From contig NZ_JALEGG010000162.1 of NCBI RefSeq assembly GCF_022763525.1, positions 1 through 38,261 of the forward strand: a stretch of DNA of 38,261 nt, in the 5' to 3' direction. The position numbers and the translations under genes were made by a program. Source of the DNA: Acidovorax sp. (lineage in GTDB: Bacteria > Pseudomonadota > Gammaproteobacteria > Burkholderiales > Burkholderiaceae_C). Shown one piece after another: positions 1-9,300 of this stretch (its first letter is position 1; each line of letters begins with the position of its first letter). Under the pieces are notes generated by a model. The model worked only from the letters and a program-made list of their open reading frames with translations, made no database searches and was not told the origin of the DNA.

Positions 1-1
1 C

Positions 2-1927
2 ATTGCGGCTTCGGTCGCCTTGCAGGACAAGGTCCTGCCTTTGGTCAACGGCAAGAATCCGCGCGAGCTGCGCAGCAGCGAGGCGGCCCTGCACGAGGCG
101 CTGCGTGCCCGCACCATCGACCAGCCGCAAATCCAGTCCATCCTGGTGCTCGATGCGCAGGGCAAGCCCCTTGCCAGCAGCCGCCTGCTGCCGTTTCCGC
201 AAGTGGATATGTCGGACGGCGAGTACTTTCGTGTTCACCGCGATGGGCTGCAAACGCCCCACCTGGCCAAGCCCATCGTCACCCGCACTTCGAAAGAGCG
301 GGTGCTGAACCTGAGCCTGGGTTTTGTCGACGACCAGGGGCAGTTTGGCGGCGTCATCAATGTCAGCCTGCTCACCTCGTACTTCGGCCTTTACTATGGC
401 GATATCGTGGCAGGCGATCCCGAGCTCACCATCAGCCTGTTTGGCCAGGGGGGCGAGATCTACACCCGTTGGCCCGATTTGCCGGAAGGGACTGAGCGGC
501 TGGCACCCCATGGCCCCGTGATGCAACGCCTTGCCCGTGGTGATGAATCGGCGCAGCTGCGCGGCATCTCGGCCATCAACGGCAAGAACAGCTTTATCTC
601 CTATCGCAAGGTGGGCAACTACCCCCTCTACATTGCCGCGGGCAGGAGCCTCTCGGCGCTGCGCGAAGAGGTGCTCGAAGAGCTGGCCATCCTGTTTGCC
701 ATGGGGGCGCTGCCCGTGGCGGCGCTGTTCCTCACGGCCACAATCGCGCTGCGCAACGCGCGCACCGTGCTGCTGACGATGGAGCGGCTGGAAAAAGAGA
801 TTGAGACCCGCCGACGCGCCGAGGAAGCGCTGCTGCAGGCCCAGAAGCTCGAAGCGCTGGGGCGGCTGACCGGTGGCGTGGCGCACGACTTCAACAACGC
901 CTTGATGGTCATCGCCAACAATCTGTTCCTGCTCAAGCGCGCATCGCCGGAGGTGGGGGCCAAGCAGATCGACTCGATGTCGCGGGCCGTCAAGTCGGCC
1001 ACCAACCTCACGCGGCAGCTGCTGGCTTTTTCGCGCCGCCAGCCGCTGGTGGCGGAACATGTGGTGCTGCAGGACAAGCTGCCTCCCATGAAGGACCTGT
1101 TCACGCCCGTGCTGGGCAGCAAGGTGCAGCTGAGCGTGCAGGTGGACCCTGACACTGCACCCGTCGTGCTTGACGTGGCCGAGCTGGAGCTGTCGCTGCT
1201 CAACCTGAGCATCAACGCGCGCGACGCCATGCCCACGGGCGGGGGGCTCGCCATTCACGCCCGCAATGCGCGCAACGACGAGACCCCCGAGGGTATGCAG
1301 GACATGGTGGTGATCGAAGTGCGGGACACCGGTGTTGGGATTCCCCCGGAGCTGCTGAACAAGGTGTTCGAACCCTTCTTCACCACTAAGGCCGTGGGCG
1401 AGGGCACGGGCCTGGGCCTGAGCCAGGTGTATGGCATGTGCGAACGCATGGGAGGGCGGGCGAAGATCTCCAGCGCCTTGGGTGCAGGGACCTGCGTCAG
1501 CCTTTTCTTCCCGCGCGCGGCGCACCAGCCGGTGACCGCCGAGTCCGGCCCGGCGCCCGCGCTGGAGCCTCTGGACCAGAGCGTGCTTCTGGTGGAAGAC
1601 AACGATGAAGTGGCCGCCTCCATGGTCCCCATCCTCGAGTCGCTCGGTTGCCGTGTCACCCGCGTGGACCGCGCCGTGAAGGCGCGCCAGCTGCTGGAGG
1701 ACGGTTCACGCCCCGACATCATCCTTTCAGACGTGGTGATGCCCGGAGAGATGGACGGCGTGGCGCTGGCCCAGCACATCCGCCAGGCTTGGCCCGCACA
1801 GCGCCTGTTGCTGATGACGGGCTACGCCGAGCAGCTGGAAAACATCCGGCACCTGGGGTTCCATGTGCTGCCCAAGCCCTGCACGCCGCAGATGCTGTAT
1901 GCGGCGATGGTGAGGGGCACCAAATAG
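2..1927 (+). CDS. Hybrid sensor histidine kinase/response regulator, 5'-truncated by window edge
   Basis: The open frame enters from the window edge, so the true start and first membrane helix are missing; 641 residues are visible. The N-terminal ~220 residues look like an extracytoplasmic Cache/PDC sensor (DGEYFRVHRDGLQ region), followed by a membrane helix (~225-250, AILFAMGALPVAALFL) and a charged coiled-coil linker (ERLEKEIETRRRAEEALLQAQ). The HisKA H-box GGVAHDFNN has the phospho-acceptor His at residue ~295. The ATPase domain shows the N-box (NLSINARDAM), the G1 box DTGVGIPP, the F-box EPFFTT and the G2 box GTGLGLS. A C-terminal receiver domain carries acidic residues VEDND and the phospho-acceptor Asp at ~577 in IILSDVVMPG. 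All catalytic boxes are intact. The ligand and output are unknown. It converges on ureD. Confidence 0.93.
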   Translation: MAASVALQDKVLPLVNGKNPRELRSSEAALHEALRARTIDQPQIQSILVLDAQGKPLASSRLLPFPQVDMSDGEYFRVHRDGLQTPHLAKPIVTRTSKERVLNLSLGFVDDQGQFGGVINVSLLTSYFGLYYGDIVAGDPELTISLFGQGGEIYTRWPDLPEGTERLAPHGPVMQRLARGDESAQLRGISAINGKNSFISYRKVGNYPLYIAAGRSLSALREEVLEELAILFAMGALPVAALFLTATIALRNARTVLLTMERLEKEIETRRRAEEALLQAQKLEALGRLTGGVAHDFNNALMVIANNLFLLKRASPEVGAKQIDSMSRAVKSATNLTRQLLAFSRRQPLVAEHVVLQDKLPPMKDLFTPVLGSKVQLSVQVDPDTAPVVLDVAELELSLLNLSINARDAMPTGGGLAIHARNARNDETPEGMQDMVVIEVRDTGVGIPPELLNKVFEPFFTTKAVGEGTGLGLSQVYGMCERMGGRAKISSALGAGTCVSLFFPRAAHQPVTAESGPAPALEPLDQSVLLVEDNDEVAASMVPILESLGCRVTRVDRAVKARQLLEDGSRPDIILSDVVMPGEMDGVALAQHIRQAWPAQRLLLMTGYAEQLENIRHLGFHVLPKPCTPQMLYAAMVRGTK

Positions 1928-1934
1928 CTCACGC

Positions 1935-1958
1935 GCCGCCGCTGGCTTGAGCGGCGGC
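1935..1958. terminator. GC-rich hairpin between convergent kinase and ureD genes
   Basis: A perfect 9-bp stem (GCCGCCGCT / AGCGGCGGC) with a 6-nt loop lies 8 nt after the kinase stop codon. There is no following T-run, so it is a terminator-like or mRNA 3'-end structure rather than a classical intrinsic terminator. It may serve both converging genes. Confidence 0.4.
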
Positions 1959-2042
1959 CCATCGTCCCGGCATATGAGGTGAGCGGGACGGCCTGCGGCG
2001 GACGCTCGCATGGAGTGCGCGATGCGGCAGGAGACCTGCTGC

Positions 2043-2876
2043 CTACATCGCCCAGATCCGCGGCGCGGCCGCATCCAACTCCCACAGCGCCTCCCGCCAG
2101 GCTGCCCGCACGGCCTTGAGCAGCTTCATCGCGGGTTCCACCTGCGGTGCCAGCACGCGCACCACCACCATGCGGTCGTTGGGGCTGGTGGCGCCCGCGG
2201 TCGCCTTGACCTGGGGATGCGCGTCCATCACTGCGCGCGCGGCGTCCAGGGCCGCATCGCGGCGCGTGCGGCTGAGCGCCGTGCCCGCGGCCAGAAACAT
2301 GCTGGCCATGCAGCGGTGGCCTGCCAGGCCCAGGGGGCTGTTCAGCAGGCGGTCGTCGGTGGCGTCGATGAGGCCGCGCTCCAGCCACATGCCGGGCACC
2401 TCGAGGTGCTGTACGAAGCGGCCGGTTTCAAAAGGCTGGTTGGCGTGGGGCAGGCCGAGCGCAGTCACGTCCCAGCCCATGCATTCGGCGCCGTACGCGA
2501 GGTGCAGAGTGAGGTGGTTCTCGGCGTGGCAGGCGTTGTAGCAAAGCGCCTCCAGCGGCAGCCATTCCAGGCGGGCGCCTTCCGCCAGCGTGAGGTGCGT
2601 GCGCTGCAGAGCCAGTGGCCCTGTGGACCGGTAAAAGCGCGTCGCCCCCGGCGTGGTGACCAGGCCGTGCGCTCCAGCCGCCACCGTGGCGGTGATGTCC
2701 AGCGTGTCGCCGCCCACCAGTCCGCCGGGCGGGTGCACCAGCACGTTGTGGCAGACGGCGCCGCCCTCGGGGTACAGGCTTTGAAGGATGCGCAGGGGGC
2801 CGTGGTGTGCAAAGCGGGCGACGGTGCGCGCGCCTTCCAGGGCGTAGTCCAGTTGGAGGCGGGCGTGCCAGGGCAT
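2043..2876 (-). CDS. ureD: Urease accessory protein UreD (UreH)
   Basis: 277 residues, the usual size of UreD, the scaffold that with UreF and UreG delivers nickel to the urease active site in the cytoplasm. Family hallmarks seen are the N-terminal LRILQSLYPEG segment, HNVLVHPPGGLVGGDTLDI, the TPGATRFYRS block and the LEWLPLEALCYNAC block. The ATG at 2876 gives the normal MPWHARLQL-type N-terminus, though no clear ribosome binding site is visible. No urease structural gene (ureABC) or other accessory gene lies on either side: downstream is a convergent histidine kinase, upstream the repeat at 2895-2950 and then hyi on the same strand. It is therefore separated from its usual operon partners, at least within this window. 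Urea would be expected from the purine pathway encoded further along. Confidence 0.93.
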   Translation of the reverse strand: MPWHARLQLDYALEGARTVARFAHHGPLRILQSLYPEGGAVCHNVLVHPPGGLVGGDTLDITATVAAGAHGLVTTPGATRFYRSTGPLALQRTHLTLAEGARLEWLPLEALCYNACHAENHLTLHLAYGAECMGWDVTALGLPHANQPFETGRFVQHLEVPGMWLERGLIDATDDRLLNSPLGLAGHRCMASMFLAAGTALSRTRRDAALDAARAVMDAHPQVKATAGATSPNDRMVVVRVLAPQVEPAMKLLKAVRAAWREALWELDAAAPRIWAM

Positions 2877-2894
2877 ACGTGGTGGGTGAATGCT

Positions 2895-2950
2895 ATTAAA
2901 CTTATAGCTGTTTGCGCTTTATCAACGGGCGCTGCAGCCGATTTTGTTCA
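2895..2950 (+). repeat. Dispersed Comamonadaceae-type repeat, copy R1
   Basis: Copy of a ~55-bp element found six times in this window. Its core is AGCTGTTTGCGCTT, a short variable middle, then GCGCTGCAGCCGATTTTG. The GCGCTT and GCGC blocks can pair to form a hairpin. This copy fills the gap between hyi and ureD. Confidence 0.75.
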
Positions 2951-2991
2951 GCAAGCACATTCCGTTCCCTGCGAGCACGCGGCAGAGGAGC

Positions 2992-3792
2992 TCATGGCAG
3001 CCAGGGCTTCAGCCACCCCAGGCCGTCCGACGTGGCGTGTGGCGCTGCACCGCGCGCGGGCCGGTACTCGCAGCCGATCCAGCCGTCGTAGCCCAACTGG
3101 TCCAGTAGCTGGAAGAGGTAGGGGTAGTGCACCTCGCCCACATCGGGCTCGTGGCGCTCGGGCACGCCTGCGATCTGCACATGCCCCACGTGGCCGCCGG
3201 GCAGGTATTGGCGGATCTTCATGGCCAGGTCGCCTTCCACGATCTGGCAGTGGTACAGGTCCATCTGCACCTTCACGTTGGCCGCGCCAATCTCGGACAC
3301 CAGCGCGTGCGCCTGGTCCTGGCGGTTCAGGAAGAAGCCGGGCATGTCGCGGCCGTTGATGGGCTCCAGCAGGATCTGGATGCCATGCGGCGCGGCCAGC
3401 CCGGCGGCCCAGCGCACGTTGGCGATGTAGGTGGCGCGCACCGCGGCTGCATCCGCACCCTGCGGCACCAGGCCGGCCATCACATGGATGCGCGGGCATT
3501 GCAGCGCCTGGGCGTATGCGATGGCCTCGGCGATGCCGCACTGAAACTCTGCCTCGCGCCCGGGCACGCAGGCCAGGCCGCGCTCGCCCGCACCCCAATC
3601 GCCGGGCGGAGCGTTGAACAGCACCTGCTGCAGCCCGTGGGCACGCAGTCGCTCGGCCAGATCGGGGGCGGGGTAGGCGTAAGGAAAGAGGTATTCCACC
3701 GCCCGGAAACCATCATGCGCGGCGGCGGCAAAGCGGTCGAGAAAGTCCACGTCGTTGTAGAGCATGGACAGGTTGGCGGCAAAACGGGGCAT
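2992..3792 (-). CDS. hyi: Hydroxypyruvate isomerase (Hyi/OtnI family)
   Basis: 266 residues, a TIM-barrel sugar-isomerase fold of the xylose isomerase-like superfamily. Hyi interconverts hydroxypyruvate and tartronate semialdehyde; close relatives (OtnI) isomerise 2-oxo-tetronates, and sequence alone does not separate the two. Seen are the [14 protein letters not shown] start, the [15 protein letters not shown] block with the metal-binding Glu, [23 protein letters not shown] and the WIGCEYRP end, all typical of the family. The ATG at 3792 was chosen because it gives the standard N-terminus; the frame stays open 126 nt further upstream but that part is not family-like. It is divergent from kdgK. 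Hyi connects glyoxylate-derived tartronate semialdehyde to glycerate, which suits the purine genes and glycerate kinase downstream. Confidence 0.9.
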   Translation of the reverse strand: MPRFAANLSMLYNDVDFLDRFAAAAHDGFRAVEYLFPYAYPAPDLAERLRAHGLQQVLFNAPPGDWGAGERGLACVPGREAEFQCGIAEAIAYAQALQCPRIHVMAGLVPQGADAAAVRATYIANVRWAAGLAAPHGIQILLEPINGRDMPGFFLNRQDQAHALVSEIGAANVKVQMDLYHCQIVEGDLAMKIRQYLPGGHVGHVQIAGVPERHEPDVGEVHYPYLFQLLDQLGYDGWIGCEYRPARGAAPHATSDGLGWLKPWLP

Positions 3793-3938
3793 GGGTGTGC
3801 GGGCTTCTTGCGGGGCAGGCAGACCGGGCGAATGTATCGCACGCCTGGCAGCCGATTGCGTGGGCCAGCACAATGGCCGGTCGAACACTGAACCTGCTGC
3901 CAGGCCCCTCTGGTTCACTTTTGGAGCACTTCACAGCC

Positions 3939-4937
3939 ATGCCGGACGAACACCCTCCCGCCGATCCCGCCACCTTGCCCGCTGCCGCGCTGGATGTCCT
4001 CACCGTCGGCGAGCCCATGGCCCTGTTCATGGCCCTGCAGCTCGGCGAACTGCATGCCGTGGCCGACTTCCGCCGAGTGGCCGCCGGGGCCGAGCTCAAC
4101 GTGGCCACCGGCCTGGCCCGCCTGGGCTTGCGCACCGGCTACATCACGCGGCTGGGCAACGACTCGTTCGGCCGATTTTTGCGCGGTGTGCTTGCGCACG
4201 AAGGAATCGATGCGCGCTACGTGGCGGCCGATGCCGTCCACCCCACGGGCTTCATGCTCAAGACCCGCGCCGACGACGGCAGCGACCCGCAGATCGAGTA
4301 CTTCCGCCAGGGCTCGGCCGCCAGCCACCTGAGCGTGGCGGACGCGCCCCCGGCAGAGAGCCGCATCACCGCCTTTGCGGCACGGCACCTGCACCTCACG
4401 GGCATCACGCCAGCGCTGTCGCCCACGGCGCGCGAGCTGGTCTTTCATCTGGCGCAGCAGGCGCGCGCGGCCGGGGCCTCCATCTCGTTCGACCCCAACT
4501 TGCGGCCGCGCTTGTGGCCCTCGCCGCTGGCCATGGCCGAGTGCCTCAACGCCCTGGCGGCCTGCAGCGACACCGTGATGCCGGGCCTGGCCGAGGGGCG
4601 CCAGCTCACCGGCAGGCAAACGCCTGAAGACATCGCGGCCTTTTACCTGGACCAGGGCGCACAGCAGGTAGTGGTCAAGCTTGGCCCGGAAGGCGCGTAT
4701 TTCGCACAGCGCGGCGGTGCCTCGGGCATCGTCCCGGGCCGGCCCGTGGAGCGCGTGGTCGACACCGTCGGCGCAGGCGACGGCTTTGCCGTGGGGGTGA
4801 TCAGCGGGCTGTTCGACGGATTGACGCTGGCCCAGGCCACAGCCCGCGGCAACGCCATTGGCGCGCGCGTAGTGCAGTTTCCAGGCGATGCACAGGGGCT
4901 GCCCACGCGGGAGGAACTCGCCGCTGCCGGCGGGTAA
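3939..4937 (+). CDS. kdgK: 2-keto-3-deoxygluconate kinase, PfkB family
   Basis: 332 residues with the ribokinase/PfkB fold. It begins with LDVLTVGEPMALFMA, has the N-terminal sugar-binding motif GAELNVATGLARLGL and ends with the ATP-binding signature DTVGAGDGFAVGVISGL containing the catalytic Asp. The EPMALF start and the FRQGSAASHL region are typical of KdgK, which phosphorylates 2-keto-3-deoxygluconate to KDPG for the Entner-Doudoroff pathway; another ketose acid cannot be excluded. The ATG at 3939, with GGAG 12 nt upstream, gives a normal-length protein; the frame extends 48 codons further up without family similarity. It is divergent from hyi, so the two may share a control region at 3793-3938. 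Confidence 0.85.
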   Translation: MPDEHPPADPATLPAAALDVLTVGEPMALFMALQLGELHAVADFRRVAAGAELNVATGLARLGLRTGYITRLGNDSFGRFLRGVLAHEGIDARYVAADAVHPTGFMLKTRADDGSDPQIEYFRQGSAASHLSVADAPPAESRITAFAARHLHLTGITPALSPTARELVFHLAQQARAAGASISFDPNLRPRLWPSPLAMAECLNALAACSDTVMPGLAEGRQLTGRQTPEDIAAFYLDQGAQQVVVKLGPEGAYFAQRGGASGIVPGRPVERVVDTVGAGDGFAVGVISGLFDGLTLAQATARGNAIGARVVQFPGDAQGLPTREELAAAGG

Positions 4938-5366
4938 TGCGGAGGGTTTCTTGGGCTCGCAGTCCTTCTGGCCCGTGTGCCTGCGGGCTGGATCGCAAAG
5001 GGGCTGCCCAGCCTTCGGTCCCGCCCTGGATGTGGGGGTAAAAAAACAAAGAGTGACAAGGCGGCGCACATTGGTTAAAACCATGCAAAACTTTTACTCG
5101 CATCCCTTCAGCGCATTGCTCTGCGCCGCCCGTGCAGCAGCCGTCCCTGGCCTGGGCGGTGGGGGCGCGCAGGTGACATCTCCATGACAAAAAACTCGGC
5201 CACCGTCCGGTGGCTTCCTGGCTTGCCGGGGACAGGCAAGATCGCGCTGGCAAATGCTGCAGCTGTGCTGCGCCGCGGCAGCGCGACTGATTTACCTGAT
5301 TCCGTCCTACAGATGCGCCGGGCGTAGGCCGACACGCATCTCCGCTTTCCTCCACACCATCTTTTC
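4938..5366. other. 429-nt intergenic region
   Basis: I find no convincing gene here. The region contains an A-rich stretch with GGTTAAAACC near 5070-5080 and an imperfectly spaced set of promoter-like hexamers that I cannot assign. A hairpin at 5199-5214 is followed on the minus strand by a T-run (listed separately). An inverted repeat CTTGCC/GGCAAG lies near 5220-5240. The length and hairpins leave room for a small RNA, but nothing matches a family I recognise. Confidence 0.5.
5188..5214 (-). terminator. Minus-strand intrinsic-terminator-like hairpin without an obvious gene
   Basis: Read on the minus strand, GCCACC-ggac-GGTGGC forms a 6-bp stem followed by CGAG and six T residues. This is the form of an intrinsic terminator, but no minus-strand gene ends here; the next 1 kb upstream in that direction holds a plus-strand sulfotransferase gene. 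The stem is short, so chance is possible. Confidence 0.35.
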
Positions 5367-6224
5367 ATGCCGCGCTTTCACTTCATCACAGGCTTGCCCC
5401 GCTCGGGCTCCACCCTGTTGTCCGCCTTGCTGCTGCAGAACCCGCGGTTCCATGCCGGTATGACAAGCCCTGTGGGCAGCTTGTTCAAGGGCATGCTCAA
5501 TCAGTTGGGCGCTGGCAGCGAGTTCGGACCCGTGGTCACCAAGGAGCAGCGGCGCAGGCTGGCACGCGGCCTGTTCGAGAGCTACTACGCAGACCATGCG
5601 CAGAGCAAGGAAGTCATCTTTGACACCAATCGCATGTGGAGCGCGCAGATGCCGGCGCTAATGGACCTCTTCCCAGGGGCCAAGGTCATTGCCTGTGTGC
5701 GCAATGTCGCCTGGGTGATGGACAGCATCGAGCGCCGCTACCGCGCCAATCCGTACGAAACGACCCGCCTGTTCACGGACGACACCGAGCGCAACACCGT
5801 GTACAGCCGCGTAGACACGCTGGCCCAGCGCAACCGCATGGTGGGTTATCCCTGGACCGCACTCAAGGAAGCGTTCTATGGCGAGCACGCCAGCGCATTG
5901 CTGCTGGTGGATTACGAGCTGCTGGCGCAGGCACCGCAGCGAGTGCTGCCCCTGGTGTACCAGTTCCTCGGCGAGCCGGAATACACGCACGACTTCGACC
6001 AGGTGAGTTACGACGCACCCGAATTTGACGAGGCCCTGGGCCTGCACGGCCTGCACCAGGTGCGGCCCCAGGTCGGCTTGCAACGGCGTGAGACCATCCT
6101 GCCGCCGGACCTTTTCGAGCAGTACAGCAAGCTGTCGTTCTGGCAGCATCCGGCGAACAGCCGAGCCAGTGTGATCACCCCCAAGATGCAGCCAGAGGCG
6201 CCCCTGAAGAGGGCAGCGCCATGA
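5367..6224 (+). CDS. Sulfotransferase family protein
   Basis: 285 residues, a PAPS-dependent sulfotransferase fold with an N-terminal P-loop-like 5'-phosphosulfate-binding motif FITGLPRSGSTLLSALL (residues ~6-22). A 3'-phosphate-binding segment VIACVRNVAWVMDSIERR lies near residues 108-125, with the usual Arg and Ser. No signal peptide is visible, so it should act in the cytoplasm. The acceptor is unknown; family members modify carbohydrates, lipids or protein tyrosines. It lies 97 nt upstream of the gene for a 1792-residue surface-type protein on the same strand, which makes that protein, or a glycan linked to it, a candidate substrate. This is an inference from position only. Confidence 0.85.
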   Translation: MPRFHFITGLPRSGSTLLSALLLQNPRFHAGMTSPVGSLFKGMLNQLGAGSEFGPVVTKEQRRRLARGLFESYYADHAQSKEVIFDTNRMWSAQMPALMDLFPGAKVIACVRNVAWVMDSIERRYRANPYETTRLFTDDTERNTVYSRVDTLAQRNRMVGYPWTALKEAFYGEHASALLLVDYELLAQAPQRVLPLVYQFLGEPEYTHDFDQVSYDAPEFDEALGLHGLHQVRPQVGLQRRETILPPDLFEQYSKLSFWQHPANSRASVITPKMQPEAPLKRAAP

Positions 6225-6321
6225 ACCGGATCTGCTGCGCCCCCATGGGCGGCGCTCCTTTCTGAACGGGCACGGCGAAAAGCGCAGCCCCTTTTGTCCG
6301 TCCCCTCACCCCATCATCCTT

Positions 6322-9300
6322 ATGACCATTGATCCCAACACCGACCTGGCCAGCAACGCGGCCCCACGTGAAATAGTGTTCGTCGACAGCCGCGTGAGGG
6401 ATGCGGAGACGCTGCTCAAGGGTTTTCCGCCAGATGCCGAGGTAATTTTTCTCGAAGCCGGCGAAGACGGTCTGCAGCAGATGGCCGAAGTGCTGGGCGC
6501 AAGGGGGGACGTGGGCACTGTCCATGTGGTGGCCCATGGCAGTGAAGGCCAACTGTGGCTGGGCACCACGTTTCTCGACTCCAGCACCCTGGCTGACCAT
6601 GGCGATGCACTGGCAGCCATTGGCCGGGGCTTGACCGCCGACGGCGACCTGCTGGTGTACGCCTGCAATCTGGCGCAAGGCGAGGCGGGAACGCAGTTTG
6701 TCGCCAGCCTTGCGTCGCTGACCGGGGCGGACGTGGCGGCCAGCGACGACCGCACGGGAGCCGGAGGGGATTGGGAGCTGGAGATCAGCACCGGCGCCAT
6801 AGATGGTGCACGGGTGCTTTCCGGCGAGGCGCTGGATGACTATGCCTGGGGCCTGGCCACGTGGACCGCCACCAACAACCTCAACAGTGGTGTTGGCTCC
6901 CTTCGCTCCGCGATCGCATCCGCGCAGAACGGTGACATCGTCACGTTCAACACCGGTATGACTGTCGGACTGACGCAGGTGCTGGTGGTCGGCAGGAACA
7001 TCACGATCGACGGCGACCTGAACAACGACAACGTGGCCGACGTCACCATAGACGGCCAGTACCGCACCCAGGTCTTTAGCGTGACGGGGGGCACGACGAC
7101 GACCTTTGATGGGTTGGTGATCACCCGGGGAATGACGGCGGGCAATGGCGGCAACGGTGGGGACGACGCCATGATCGCCCAGGGTGGTGGCATCTACAAC
7201 GCCGGCACGCTGACCATCCGGAACACCACCGTGACCGCGAATGCCGCGTCAGGCGGCGGTGGCGGGGGCGGCGTGACGCCCCAGTACGCCGGTGGCGGCG
7301 GTGGCGGCGGTGGCGCGATCACCGGAGGGACCGGGGGCCGGGGCGGCGATACGCTGAACGCGACGGGCTCCAGTGGCTCGGCCGGCCAGGGCGGCGCCGG
7401 CGGCGGATTTTTCAACATGGGCGGGCGTGGCGGTTCTTCCACGGGGGGCGCGGGCGGCGCCGCCTACCCGGGTTACAGCACAGGTTCTGCCGGCGGCACG
7501 GCCGCCAGCGGCGGTTTGTCCATCGGTGGCGGCGGCGGTGGCGACGGCTACAACGACATCGGCGGTGCCGGCGGCGGAGCGGTGGGCGGGATTTTCAATG
7601 ACAGCGGCGCGACCTTGAGGATCATCGGCAACTCGGTCATTTCCAATAACGTGGGCGCAGGTGGCGGCGGCGGTGGCGGCGGCGCCGGTGGGGGTTACAC
7701 GCATACGGGCGGCGCGGGTGGGGTCGGGGTCGGCGCCATCTGGAACAGGGGGGCGATCCTGATCACCTCCGGCAACTTCGCAGCGCTGTCCGGCAATGTC
7801 GGCGGCAGCGGCGTGGGAGGGACGAGTGCGGGTAGCGCCGGCGTTTCTCCGGCTTCGGTGTCGAATATCTATGGCGACGGTGGCACCGTCAACACCAACT
7901 ACGTGCCGGACGAAACGCCCCCCACTGCGACGGTCGTGGTGGCGAACACCAGCCTGAACTCCGGCGGCACATCGCTGGTCACCATCACCTTCTCCGAGGC
8001 CGTGACGGGCCTCACCGCAGCGGACCTGACGGTGCAGAACGGCACCATCGGCACCCTGAGCAGCAGCGACGGGGGCATCACCTGGACCGGTACGCTGACT
8101 GCGGCCAGCAACATCACCGATACCACCAACGTCATCACCCTGAACAACAACGGCGTCGCGGACCTGGCCGGAAATGCGGGCGTGGGCACCACCGATTCGA
8201 ACAACTACGTGGTGAACGACACCGTGGCGCCCACGGCAAGCATCGTGGTGGCCGACACGGCGCTGCGCGCCGGCGAAACGTCCTTGGTGACCATCACGTT
8301 CTCCGAGGCGGTCAGCGGCCTGACTGCCGGCGATCTCACGGTGGCCAATGGCGCTCTCACGGGCCTGAGCAGCAGCGATGGCGGTATCACCTGGACCGCC
8401 ACCCTGACGCCGGATGCAGACACCACGGACACCAGCAACGTGGTGGTGCTGGACAACACGGGGGTGGCGGACCTGAATGGCAATGCCGGTGTCGGCACCA
8501 CCAATTCCAACAACTACGCCATCGACACCCTGCGCCCCACTGCCACCATCGTGGTGGCGGACACCGCGCTCAGCGCGGGCGAAACATCGGTGGTCACGAT
8601 TACCTTCAACGAGGCAGTGAGCGGCTTCACCACCGCCGACCTGACAGTGGCCAACGGCACGGTGACCGGCCTGAGCAGCGCCAACGGCGGCATCACCTGG
8701 ACCGCCACGCTGACGCCGAGCGCCAGCGTGAGCGACACCACCAACCTGATCACGCTGGCCAACAGTGGCGTGGCCGACCTGTCCGGCAATGCCGGCACCG
8801 GCACTACCGACTCCAACAACTATGCGATCGATACCCAGCGCCCCACCGCCACGGTCGTGGTGGCCGACACCACGTTGAGCGCGGGTGAAACATCGCTCGT
8901 GACTGTCACCTTCAGTGAGGCCGTGACTGGTTTCACCCTGGCCGACCTGACGGCTGCCAACGGGTCCCTGAACGGGCTTTCCAGCAGCGATGGCGGCATC
9001 ACCTGGACGGCGACCCTCACGCCGACCGACGGCATCAACGATGCGACCAACCTGATCACGCTGAACAACGCAGGGGTTGCCGATATCGCCGGAAACGCGG
9101 GCACCGGCACCACCAATTCCAACAACTACGCCATCGAAACGCAGCGCCCGACGGCCACCATCGTGGTCAGCGACAACGCGCTGAGCATCGGCGAGACCTC
9201 GCTGGTGACCATCACCTTCAGCGAGGCGGTCGCCGGATTCACCAATGCGGATCTCACCATCGACAACGGCACGTTGAGCGCCGTCAGCAGCGGCGACGGC

